A stretch of 64,000 nucleotides of DNA from an uncultured Acidobacteriia bacterium (lineage in GTDB: Bacteria; Acidobacteriota; Terriglobia; Bryobacterales; Bryobacteraceae). A program made the position numbers and the translations under genes. Positions 1 to 7,762 of this stretch are shown here, piece by piece (position 1 is the stretch's first letter; each line of letters opens with the position of its first letter). A model generated the notes under the pieces. That model did not search any database. It worked only from the letters and a program-made list of their open reading frames with translations, and was not told the DNA's origin. Where the stretch lies: assembly GCA_903851195.1 (NCBI GenBank), contig CAINNJ010000004.1:124001-188000 (forward strand), read 5' to 3'.

Positions 1-1839
1 GAAGTGTTTCGCGCGGTGCATGAGGATAAGGACGAAGCGTCTCTGCGCGAGGCCCGCTGGATCGCCCACCGCATTCTGCAACTGCGCGGCGAACTGGAGA
101 TCGGTCCGCCGGAGAAGCCCGCGCGCGCGGATTTCGGCGACTTCGCGGTGCTGTGCCGCAACAGTGAATCGATGAAACCGATTCTGGACGAGTTCGACCG
201 CGCGAAGATTCCCTATGTGTGCGGCCGGCGGCAATCGTTCCTGCTCTCGCGCGAGGGCCTGGATATTTCGGCGCTGCTGCGGGTGATCGCGAATCCGCGC
301 GACGGCGTGGCGCTGGGGACCTTGCTGCGGTCCACTCTGGTGGGCCTCAGCGACGAGGCCCTGTTGCGGTTGAAGCTGAACGGCAACGCGGTGGGCGCGG
401 GGCTGCGACAGCCGCTCACCGGCTTCAGCGAAGCCGATACGCGCCGCATCGAACGGTTCAACGCAGGCCTGATGCGCTGGCGCGCCGGTCAGCAGATCGT
501 GCCGCTCGACGTGCTGATCTCGCGGGCCCTGTCCGATTGCGGTTTCGAGTGGACGCCGGGGTCTCTGGCCGGCATCAACGTGGAAGCGTTTCTGCATCTG
601 GCGAGAACCCGCGGCAATGACCGATCATTGCTCGATTTTCTGCGCGAACTCGAAAGCATCGAGGGCGCGGTGAGCGCGGAATCCGAACTCTCCGACGCGG
701 ACCAGGGCAATTGCGTCCAGGTGATGACGGCCCATGCCGCAAAGGGCCTGGAGTTCCCGGTCACCATTATCGCCGGCATGGAAAAGGGCACGCAGCGGAG
801 TTCCGCCGCGATCACCTTCACGGCGGAATTCGGCCTCGGCATCAAGTGGAAAGATCCGTTCAGTGACGACGGGCTGAAAGACTCCTGGGCGCTGGCCAAC
901 AGCGAGTATCTGAAGAAGCGCGAAAAGGATGAAATGGCGCGCCTGCTCTACGTCGCAATGACGCGCGCGGAGGAGCACCTGATTCTTTCGTACTCCGCGG
1001 GCAAACAGCGCGCGGGCGGCTGGGCGAAGTGGGTGGAAGACTATTTCGGCGCTCGGGTGAGGATTCTGGAAGAAGACCCGCCGGTGCTCACCGCCGCTGC
1101 CGCCGGTCCGCGCGAAAGGGCGGAAGTGATGGTGCTTCCCCGCCCCGTGCCGCGCGATCAGCACGACACCGCCGTGAACGTGACGTCGCTCGCGCTCTTC
1201 GCCAACTGCGCGCGCAAATATTACCTGCAGCGGTATGTGGGCTGGACTTCGGGCAGACCCGCGCGGTTCGATCCGGAGGCCGTAGCGCGAGTAGATGACG
1301 ACGGTGTTTCCGCCGCCGAACTGGGCTCTCTGGTTCACGAGGTACTGGCGGGCAAGACCGGTGAGTATCCGCCCGAAGCGCATCAACTGGCGGACGTGTT
1401 TCTGACGAGCGAACTCGGTCAACGCGCGGCCTCGGCTGTTCGCGCCGAACGCGAGTGGGATTTCATCGCGGATATCGATGGCACGCTGGTACGCGGGTCC
1501 ATCGATCTCTGGTTCGAAGAAAAAGGCACCGGTATCTGCCTGGTGGACTACAAAACCGACGCCCCGCCCGTGCGTCCCGCCGATTACGCGCCGCAGTTGG
1601 CGATCTACGCTCTGGCGATGGAGCGGGCTTTCGGCGTGCGTCCTGAGAAGGCGTATCTGCATTTTCTGCGGCCGAATCTGATCGCTGAAGTGCAACTGGA
1701 TCCCGAAACGCTCGCGCAGGCGCGCGACCTGATCGCGCAGTTACGAGACGCGCAGAACAGTCTTCGCTTCGACCTCAACGAAGGCGAGCACTGCAAGGCG
1801 TGTCCGTATTACCGCTCGCTCTGCCCGAGCACCGTCTGA
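1..1839 (+). CDS. addA: AddA/RecB-like UvrD-family helicase-nuclease, C-terminal part (cut by window start)
   Basis: The 3' 612 codons of a double-strand-break repair helicase-nuclease; the open frame runs off the left edge, so the Walker A motif lies outside. Helicase motif V (TAHAAKGLEFP, about residues 242-252) and motif VI (LLYVAMTRAEEHL, about 315-327) are clear. The C-terminal third is a PD-(D/E)xK nuclease: a motif-I histidine in GSLVHEVL, Asp in GSIDLWF, the DYKTD catalytic block near 515, and QLAIYAL after it. Four cysteines frame the nuclease (C402 in NCARKYY, then C597, C600 and C607 in the tail), the arrangement that holds a 4Fe-4S cluster in AddB, AdnB and Cas4 nucleases. In Bacillus AddAB the cluster is in AddB, so this subunit may belong to another AddAB/AdnAB-like type. 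Its partner would be expected upstream. The last 31 bp overlap the convergent Rieske gene. Confidence 0.85.
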   Translation, partial: EVFRAVHEDKDEASLREARWIAHRILQLRGELEIGPPEKPARADFGDFAVLCRNSESMKPILDEFDRAKIPYVCGRRQSFLLSREGLDISALLRVIANPRDGVALGTLLRSTLVGLSDEALLRLKLNGNAVGAGLRQPLTGFSEADTRRIERFNAGLMRWRAGQQIVPLDVLISRALSDCGFEWTPGSLAGINVEAFLHLARTRGNDRSLLDFLRELESIEGAVSAESELSDADQGNCVQVMTAHAAKGLEFPVTIIAGMEKGTQRSSAAITFTAEFGLGIKWKDPFSDDGLKDSWALANSEYLKKREKDEMARLLYVAMTRAEEHLILSYSAGKQRAGGWAKWVEDYFGARVRILEEDPPVLTAAAAGPRERAEVMVLPRPVPRDQHDTAVNVTSLALFANCARKYYLQRYVGWTSGRPARFDPEAVARVDDDGVSAAELGSLVHEVLAGKTGEYPPEAHQLADVFLTSELGQRAASAVRAEREWDFIADIDGTLVRGSIDLWFEEKGTGICLVDYKTDAPPVRPADYAPQLAIYALAMERAFGVRPEKAYLHFLRPNLIAEVQLDPETLAQARDLIAQLRDAQNSLRFDLNEGEHCKACPYYRSLCPSTV

Positions 1840-2894
1840 TCGAACGCAAACAGTAACTCCTCACGCCGGGAGTAAGGACCAGGCGTATAGGCGCGCGACT
1901 GAATGCCCAACTGCGAAAGCTCCACGATCTTCCAGTCTTCGCGGTTCGTGAGGTCCCAGAAATCCACCGCGTCGTCGGCCTGAAAATCCGCTTTGGCCAT
2001 CTCCGCGGGATGAAAATGCCACTCGCAGACGATCCGCGTGCGGTCCACGCCGAGAGGCCAGAGCGTGTGGACCATCATGTAATCGGGATGCAGGCTGAGC
2101 AGCAGATTCGGGTAGACGAAATAGTAGAAGACCTGCCTGCGTTGTTCTTCGTTGAGGCCGGGTAAGTAGTCGCGGCGGCGGCGGCCATCCAGACTCATGG
2201 TCTCCGCTCCGTTGCGGAAACCCATCGCCCCGCCCATATAACCCGGCGCGGGCGCTTCGTTGTCCGCGCCGAGGTAATCGGTCAGCCGGTTCAGCGCCGG
2301 ATGCAGCAACGGACAGTGCAGGCATTCGTTGAAGTTCAGCACCACCAGTTTCCAGTTCGCTTTCACGTCATAGACGATGCGCTTATGCAGTTGCAGTTCC
2401 TGCATGTGCCACGGCGCGAAGCGCGCGGGCAGATCGGCGAGGAACTCCGTCAGCGGCGGCGGATTCTTCCCGAGGTGGAGAAACAGATGGCCGTCCCATT
2501 CGGCAGCCGCGACGGCATGAAGCGGATAGTCTTCGCGACGAAAACCGGTGTCGTCCATATGCGGCGCACCCAGAAGCTTCCCGTCCAGACCGTACGTCCA
2601 GCCGTGATAAGGACACTGGATCCGCCCGTTCAGACGAGCCTCCGGTTCGGTACACATCCGCGTGCCGCGATGCCGGCAGACATTGTAGAAAGCGCGCACG
2701 GTGTCCGCGTTTTCCCGAACCACAATGATGCTTTCGCCCGCGATCTCGCAAAGAAACGCATCGCCCGGCTGCGGGATGGCGCGGGTCCGTCCCACACAGA
2801 CCCACGCGTTGAAGAAGAACCGTTCGAGTTCCGCGCGGAACACTTCCGGGTCCGTGTAGAAGCGCGCGGGCAGCGATTGGAACATCGGGTTCAT
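1809..2894 (-). CDS. Rieske [2Fe-2S] ring-hydroxylating oxygenase, alpha subunit type
   Basis: 361-aa non-haem iron oxygenase that would add oxygen to, or demethylate, a small organic substrate using electrons from a separate reductase. The Rieske domain is complete: C73-x-H75 (CRHRG) and C94-x2-H97 (CPYHGW). The catalytic domain carries the mononuclear iron ligands H193 and H198 in NECLHCPLLHPA, the usual H-x4-H of the family. Length is slightly short for an aromatic dioxygenase alpha subunit but normal for single-component glycine betaine/carnitine/stachydrine-type oxygenases. No reductase, ferredoxin or beta subunit lies next to it, so the substrate cannot be read from context. It is transcribed away from the MlrC gene, with 35 bp between the two start codons. 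Confidence 0.88.
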   Translation of the reverse strand: MNPMFQSLPARFYTDPEVFRAELERFFFNAWVCVGRTRAIPQPGDAFLCEIAGESIIVVRENADTVRAFYNVCRHRGTRMCTEPEARLNGRIQCPYHGWTYGLDGKLLGAPHMDDTGFRREDYPLHAVAAAEWDGHLFLHLGKNPPPLTEFLADLPARFAPWHMQELQLHKRIVYDVKANWKLVVLNFNECLHCPLLHPALNRLTDYLGADNEAPAPGYMGGAMGFRNGAETMSLDGRRRRDYLPGLNEEQRRQVFYYFVYPNLLLSLHPDYMMVHTLWPLGVDRTRIVCEWHFHPAEMAKADFQADDAVDFWDLTNREDWKIVELSQLGIQSRAYTPGPYSRREELLFAFDQTVLGQSER

Positions 2895-2921
2895 TGTACT
2901 GAGGCGGTCACTTCATATAAT
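2894..2921 (+). promoter_or_regulatory. sigma-70-type promoter of the MlrC operon, giving a near-leaderless mRNA
   Basis: TTGTAC (2894-2899), a 16-bp spacer and a perfect TATAAT (2916-2921). A start about 7 nt further would fall at or beside the ATG at 2930, and there is no Shine-Dalgarno sequence before that ATG. Both facts suggest an almost leaderless transcript. The -35 box overlaps the first codon of the divergent Rieske gene. Confidence 0.55.
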
Positions 2922-2929
2922 CAGCCTTC

Positions 2930-4426
2930 ATGCCGCGCATCCTCATCAACGAATGCAAACAGGAAATTTCGTCTTTCAATCCGGTGCCGGGGCGGTATGA
3001 GGATTTCGATATCGCCCGCGGGGAAGCGCTGCTGCAACTGCACCGGGGAATCGGCACCGAAGTGGGCGGAGCTTTGCAGATTTTCGACGCGCAGCCGGAC
3101 GTCACCCTGCTGCCAGGTTATAGTTGCCGCGCGATCACCTCCGGCGGAACGCTCGCCGATGAGGCCTTCCGCCGCATCACCGTAGAGTTTCTCGACGCCG
3201 TGCGCGCGCACCGCGATGCCGATGCCATCTACTTCTGCCTGCATGGCGCGTTCGCCGCGGAGGGAGAGCCGGACATCGAAGGCTACCTGCTCGAACAAAC
3301 GCGCGCCATCGTCGGCGTACGCATGCCGATTGTCACGTCGCTCGACCTGCACGGCATCGTGACAGACCGCATTCTGCGCCACTCCGACGCGGTGGTTCTG
3401 TATCACACGTACCCGCACGTGGATTTTTTCGAAACCGGCGAGCGCTCAGCGCGGCTGCTGTTGCGTCTGCTGGGGGGTGGCGTGCGTCCGGTAACCGCGC
3501 GCGTGGAAATCCCGGCGCTGGTGCGCGGCAATGAACTCAAGACCTCGACCGGGCTTTTCGGCCAGTGCGTGCGCGAATGCATCGCGCTCGAAAACGGCCC
3601 AGGTGGACTCTCCGCCGGCATGTTCATCGGCAATCCGTTCACCGACGTGCCGGAACTCTGCAGCAACGTTCTGGTGGTGACCGACAACGACGCGGACCGC
3701 GCGAGTGAAAACGCCCTGCGCATTGCCGCGCAGTTCTGGGAGATGCGGCAGCACCTGCACCAGCCTCTAACCGGCCTGCGCGAGAGCGTCGAAATGGCCG
3801 CCAGGGCAACCGGCCGCGTCGTGCTGGTGGATGCCGCCGACGCCACCAGTTCCGGCGCTTCCGGCGACAGCAACGCGATCCTGCGCGCTCTGCTCGACTA
3901 CGGTTATCAACGCACCGCGCTGATTCCGCTGGTGGATTCCCCAGCCGTCGCGCAGGCCTTCGCGGCAGGAGTGGGTGCGACCATTCGAGTGGCTCTCGGC
4001 GGCAGTCTCGACACCGCCCGCTTCACGCCCGTGGAGCTCGAAGCTCGCGTGCGAATCCTGCATGACGGCGTCTTCCGCAGCGAGTCGCACGGCTGCCTCT
4101 GGAACGGCGGCCCCACCGCGCTGCTGCAGTCCGGCAACTTCACGCTCGCCCTCACCAGCAAGGCCGTAAGCCTATATGACCGATCTCTCTTCTACGCTCT
4201 GGGACAGGATCCCGCGCATTTCGACAGCGTGGTGGTAAAGAGTCCGCACTGCCAGCACCACATGTTCGACGAAGGCGCCGAACTGGTAATCAACGTGGAC
4301 GCGCCCGGTTCCAGCAGCGCGAACCTGCCGAGCCTGGGCCACACGCGCTGTCCGCGCCCCGTCTTTCCGCTCGATGCCGACGTGCGCTTCGAGCCGCGCG
4401 CCAAAATCTATCAACGAAACCAATAA
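2930..4426 (+). CDS. M81 family metallopeptidase (microcystinase C / MlrC-like)
   Basis: 498-aa member of the MlrC family (N-terminal DUF1485 and C-terminal MlrC domains), close to the normal length of about 500 aa. Zinc-binding type residues are seen in FCLHGAFAAEGEPD (about 100-113), SLDLHGIVTDRI (about 142-153) and YHTYPHVDFFETGERS (about 163-178), typical of the family. MlrC cleaves the linearised tetrapeptide of microcystin, but most environmental homologues sit in catabolic clusters and have unknown amide or peptide substrates. The C-terminal ADATSSGASGDSNAILRAL segment is also a family hallmark. First gene of a three-gene operon: the enolase starts 3 bp downstream. No signal peptide, so cytoplasmic. 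Confidence 0.88.
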   Translation: MPRILINECKQEISSFNPVPGRYEDFDIARGEALLQLHRGIGTEVGGALQIFDAQPDVTLLPGYSCRAITSGGTLADEAFRRITVEFLDAVRAHRDADAIYFCLHGAFAAEGEPDIEGYLLEQTRAIVGVRMPIVTSLDLHGIVTDRILRHSDAVVLYHTYPHVDFFETGERSARLLLRLLGGGVRPVTARVEIPALVRGNELKTSTGLFGQCVRECIALENGPGGLSAGMFIGNPFTDVPELCSNVLVVTDNDADRASENALRIAAQFWEMRQHLHQPLTGLRESVEMAARATGRVVLVDAADATSSGASGDSNAILRALLDYGYQRTALIPLVDSPAVAQAFAAGVGATIRVALGGSLDTARFTPVELEARVRILHDGVFRSESHGCLWNGGPTALLQSGNFTLALTSKAVSLYDRSLFYALGQDPAHFDSVVVKSPHCQHHMFDEGAELVINVDAPGSSSANLPSLGHTRCPRPVFPLDADVRFEPRAKIYQRNQ

Positions 4427-4429
4427 TCT

Positions 4430-5578
4430 ATGAAAATTCGCGATGTACAGGCCTTCGGGCTCCGCGGCCGCACACCGGAAGGCGGCTGGTCCAACGAACT
4501 GCAGCCGGACGACTGCGTGCATACTCTGATCGCCGTCCGCACCGATGAGGGGCTCACCGGCTGGGGCAGTGTGTTCACCAGCGAAGAACTGGTGCGAGGC
4601 TCGCTCTCCATCCTGCGTCCGCTCTATGCCGGCGAGAACGCTCTGGAGCCGGAGCGCGTCTCGGAGAAACTGCATCAGAACACCTTCTGGCAGGGTCGCG
4701 GAGGCGCGATCACGCACACCATCAGCGGTATCGATATCGCCTTGTGGGATCTGCTGGGCAAAGCGACCGGACAGCCCGTGGGACGGCTCCTGGGCGGGCG
4801 TTACCGCGATCGGGTAAGACCGTATGCCTCTCTGCTGATGCGCGATCCCGACGAGATGGAAGACGCGCTGCTGCCCGTGAAAGAGCAGGGCTTCCGCGCC
4901 TTCAAAATCGGATGGGGACCCTTCGGGCGCCAGAGTTCGGCCGTGGACGAAGCGATTGTCGACGCCGCGCGCGAGGCCATCGGCCCGGATTCTCTGCTGA
5001 TGGTGGACGCCGGCGCGAGCGATGCCTTCTGGCCCGGCACCTATAAATGGGCGCTGCGCACCTCCGAGATGCTGGCCGATTTCAACGTTGCCTGGTTCGA
5101 AGAAGCGCTGCAGCCGGATGCCATGCAGGATTACGTCAATCTGCGCCAGGGCTCGCCGGTGCCCATCGCCGGCGGCGAAGTGCTCACGCGGCGGCAGAGC
5201 TTTCAGCCCTGGCTCGAAGCGGGCGCCTTCGACATCGTGCAGCCGGACGTGACGAAGGTGGGCGGCATCAGTGAAGAGCGCCGCATTGCGATCATGGCGC
5301 TCGATCACGGCATTCGTTTCATCCCGCATGGCTGGAACACGGCGGTGGGACTGGCCGCCGATCTGCAACTGGCCTCGGCCTTCCGCGATACGGACCTGGT
5401 GGAGTACCTGACCGGCTCGCCGTTCATCGATGAGATCGCGGCGGGCGGGTGGCAACTCGACGACGAGGGCATGCTCGCGATTCCGGCGACCGCGGGCCTC
5501 GGCATCGATATCAACCTGGACGCCCTGGCCGAATACACCGGCCTGAGTTCCGCGCAGCTTCGGGAGAAACTGGCATGA
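4430..5578 (+). CDS. Mandelate racemase / muconate lactonizing family enzyme (enolase superfamily)
   Basis: 382-aa enolase-superfamily protein that abstracts the alpha proton of a carboxylate, usually to dehydrate a sugar acid or to racemise. The active-site parts are in order: FKIGWGPFG (catalytic Lys side, about 160), VDAG (first metal Asp), WFEEALQPD (second metal Glu), IAGGEVLTRRQSF (third metal Glu), VQPDVTKVGGI, and IPHGWN with the catalytic His of the MR subgroup. The signature in the C-terminal barrel suggests a sugar-acid dehydratase, but the substrate is not readable. It lies between MlrC and a LamG gene with overlaps of a few bases, so the three are co-transcribed. The start follows the MlrC stop by 3 bp. 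Confidence 0.87.
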   Translation: MKIRDVQAFGLRGRTPEGGWSNELQPDDCVHTLIAVRTDEGLTGWGSVFTSEELVRGSLSILRPLYAGENALEPERVSEKLHQNTFWQGRGGAITHTISGIDIALWDLLGKATGQPVGRLLGGRYRDRVRPYASLLMRDPDEMEDALLPVKEQGFRAFKIGWGPFGRQSSAVDEAIVDAAREAIGPDSLLMVDAGASDAFWPGTYKWALRTSEMLADFNVAWFEEALQPDAMQDYVNLRQGSPVPIAGGEVLTRRQSFQPWLEAGAFDIVQPDVTKVGGISEERRIAIMALDHGIRFIPHGWNTAVGLAADLQLASAFRDTDLVEYLTGSPFIDEIAAGGWQLDDEGMLAIPATAGLGIDINLDALAEYTGLSSAQLREKLA

Positions 5579-6231
5579 TCGTCAACAGAGTTCTCTTCGT
5601 CTCCGCCGCCTTGGCGGTTCTTACGCTCTACGCCGCCGCGCCGCCCCGGCAGACGTGGCACTTCGACAGCATCGTAAAAATCGGAGGCCATGCCACCACG
5701 GTGCTGGGGCACCCTCATGTGATCGATACCCCAAAGGGCAAGGCCGTCGAATTCAACGGCGTGGACGACGCGCTGTTCCTCGACGTGCACCCGCTGGCGG
5801 GCGCGGAGACCTGGACCTGGGAAGTGATCTTCCGGCCCGACGCCGGCGGGGCGCCGGAACAGCGCTTCTTTCATCTCGCCGAAGACGGCACCGACAATCG
5901 CATGCTCTTCGAAATCCGCCTCACGGGCAACCTATGGTGCCTCGACAGTTTCGCGAAAAGCGGCGAGGCTTCGAAAGCGCTGATGGACCGCGCGAAGCTG
6001 CATCCCGCCGGCGCCTGGTATCACGCCGCCGCCGTCTACGACGGTCATGAGTTCCGGAACTATGTGGACGGCGTGCTCGAAGGCACAAGCGAACTGAAGC
6101 TGGAACCGCAGAAGCCTGGTAAGACGTCCATCGGCGTTCGCATCAACAAGGTGAATTATTTCAAAGGCGCGGTGCGGGAAGCTCGCATGACACCCCGCGC
6201 CCTTGCCGTCAGTGAGTTCCTGAAGAAATAA
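5575..6231 (+). CDS. Exported LamG-like (concanavalin A-fold) domain protein
   Basis: 218-aa secreted protein. I place the start at 5575, where ATG overlaps the enolase stop (ATGA); the longer open frame upstream is an overlap artefact. This start gives a signal peptide (MIVNRVLFVSAALAVLTLYA, cleavage near AAA). The mature part is a single LamG/laminin-G-like beta-sandwich: WHFDSIVK near the start, KAVEFNGVDDALFL (about 58-71), WTWEVIFRPD, WYHAAAVYDG and the NYVDGVLEG strand pair, all typical of LamG_3. Such domains usually bind carbohydrate or extracellular ligands. It may act with the two upstream enzymes on an external substrate; that is inference from position only. Confidence 0.8.
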   Translation: MIVNRVLFVSAALAVLTLYAAAPPRQTWHFDSIVKIGGHATTVLGHPHVIDTPKGKAVEFNGVDDALFLDVHPLAGAETWTWEVIFRPDAGGAPEQRFFHLAEDGTDNRMLFEIRLTGNLWCLDSFAKSGEASKALMDRAKLHPAGAWYHAAAVYDGHEFRNYVDGVLEGTSELKLEPQKPGKTSIGVRINKVNYFKGAVREARMTPRALAVSEFLKK

Positions 6232-6271
6232 TGGCCGACGGCTTGCTATTGGAAAAAGCAGGAGCCTGACA

Positions 6272-6349
6272 ATGAAATATCTTCTTGCATGGATGCTGGG
6301 TGTACCGGGAGTTCTGGTCCTTGCCTGGTTTGTTTTCGGCCATCACTAA
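6272..6349 (+). CDS. 25-aa single-pass membrane peptide
   Basis: A very short gene: ATG at 6272 preceded by GGAG at 6261-6264, ending TAA at 6347-6349. The peptide begins MKYLLAWMLGVPG and continues as one hydrophobic helix, ending in GHH. Small proteins of this pattern (short Lys/Arg-Tyr N-terminus, LAW-x-hydrophobic-GVPG, then an aliphatic/Trp stretch) recur in Proteobacteria and Acidobacteria and are generally annotated as hypothetical; function unknown. The Shine-Dalgarno sequence, the family-like sequence and a stop meeting the convergent ppx stop (4-bp overlap) support a real gene. Confidence 0.6.
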   Translation: MKYLLAWMLGVPGVLVLAWFVFGHH

Positions 6350-7248
6350 GCCCCGAGCAGTTCGGCAATCAGCCCGTCACGCACGGCCGCGACCGAGTAA
6401 TGAAGCGTCGCGGCCTGCGCTCTTTCAAGGATTCGCAGTAACACCGCGCATCCCGGAATAATAATTTCCGCGCGTTGCGGGCCGATGCCCGGGATCATCC
6501 GGCGTCCCTGCACATCGAGACCTGTCAGCATCTGATACAGCTCCCTGACCTGCCCGACCGAGACTTCTGACTTATCCTCTCCGCTGATCGCGGCCACCAC
6601 CGCCGAGGCAGTCGCGGACGTGCCGATGACCAGATCGAAATTTTCGAAATCCGGCAGTAATCGCAGTCGATCATCGATACCTCCGGTCAGCCGCGAAAGT
6701 TCTTCGGGCAACGGCGGATCCGACTTCATATACACGCCCTGCAGTCGCAAAGCTCCCAGAGGCAGAGAATGGACCTGTTGCAGCAAGCCATCCCGACTCA
6801 CCATCAGTTCCGCGCTGCCGCCGCCGATATCGATTACCAGACAACGGCCGCCCGGATCCGGCCATCTCAGCTTCACTCCCAGATAAATTAGCCGGCCTTC
6901 CTCTTCACCCGAAATAATTTCCACCGGCGCCCCGAGCGCTTCTTCCGCGCGGGCGAGAAATTCCTGCTGATTCTCCGCATCCCGCAGCGCCGCCGTGGCG
7001 ACGGCGCGCAGTCGCGATATCTTCCAGGCCGCGCAAAGACCGCGGGCCTTCAACAGAAACACGCGGACTCGTTCCATGCCCTCCACGCTCACCTTTCCTG
7101 TCCGGAAAACACTTTCGCCAAGCCGGGTGACTTCGCGTTCGGACGCCAGCGTGCGGAAAGTTGCACCGGTTTCCGCTTCCGCGATGAGCAGCCGGATGGA
7201 ATTACTCCCGATGTCGATTGCGGCGCAGCGGGTGAGCGGTTCGTGCAT
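6346..7248 (-). CDS. ppx: Ppx/GppA family exopolyphosphatase / pppGpp phosphatase
   Basis: 300-aa member of the ASKHA-fold Ppx/GppA family, which releases phosphate from polyphosphate or converts pppGpp to ppGpp. The frame stays open further upstream, but the family N-terminus AAIDIGSNSIRLLIAE begins right after the ATG at 7248. The second phosphate-binding loop is VIDIGGGSAELMVS (about 127-140). Length equals that of single-module Ppx enzymes lacking the C-terminal HD domain. It is divergent from sixA, with only 15 bp between the two start codons, so their promoters must overlap into each other's coding sequence. Both act on phosphate compounds. Confidence 0.88.
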   Translation of the reverse strand: MHEPLTRCAAIDIGSNSIRLLIAEAETGATFRTLASEREVTRLGESVFRTGKVSVEGMERVRVFLLKARGLCAAWKISRLRAVATAALRDAENQQEFLARAEEALGAPVEIISGEEEGRLIYLGVKLRWPDPGGRCLVIDIGGGSAELMVSRDGLLQQVHSLPLGALRLQGVYMKSDPPLPEELSRLTGGIDDRLRLLPDFENFDLVIGTSATASAVVAAISGEDKSEVSVGQVRELYQMLTGLDVQGRRMIPGIGPQRAEIIIPGCAVLLRILERAQAATLHYSVAAVRDGLIAELLGA

Positions 7249-7263
7249 AGGAAAGTAACTATT

Positions 7264-7743
7264 ATGGAACTCTATCTTCTGCGCCACGGCATCGCCGAAG
7301 ACGGCCGACCGGGCCGGCCCGACGCCGAACGCGAACTGACGGCGGAAGGCCGCGAGAAGACGAAAGCGGTGCTGCAGATGGCGGCGAAGAGCGGGGTTCG
7401 GCCTTCTCTCATCCTCTCGAGTCCTTACATCCGCGCCCGCCAGACCGCCGCCATCGCAGCCGCGGAACTGGAGTACAAGGGTCACGTCGAACTCATCGAA
7501 TCGCTGGTGCCCCACGGGACTCCGGAACGCGTCTGGGCCGATGTGCGGGACTACGCGGAGCACGAAGCGATTCTGCTCGCCGGCCATGAGCCGCTGATGA
7601 GCGCGATGGCAGCCTTCTTTCTGAACGCACCGTCGCTTCGCGTGGAGATGAAAAAAGCGGCGCTCATCCGCATCGATCTCGAAGTGGTCCGCGCCATTCC
7701 TCACGGTACTCTCCGCTGGATGATCACCCCCGGATTAACCTGA
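7264..7743 (+). CDS. sixA: Phosphohistidine phosphatase SixA (histidine phosphatase superfamily)
   Basis: 159-aa branch-1 histidine phosphatase. The phosphate-accepting histidine sits in YLLRHGIAED (RHG at residues 7-9); the second half has SSPYIRARQTAA and the second catalytic histidine in LLAGHEPLMS. In E. coli SixA removes phosphate from phosphohistidine in HPt domains or PTS protein NPr. I start at ATG 7264, because the longer frame adds only seven unrelated residues and overlaps ppx. The next gene (DUF2252) starts 19 bp downstream. Confidence 0.88.
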   Translation: MELYLLRHGIAEDGRPGRPDAERELTAEGREKTKAVLQMAAKSGVRPSLILSSPYIRARQTAAIAAAELEYKGHVELIESLVPHGTPERVWADVRDYAEHEAILLAGHEPLMSAMAAFFLNAPSLRVEMKKAALIRIDLEVVRAIPHGTLRWMITPGLT

Positions 7744-7762
7744 TTGAAATACACTGAACTAC

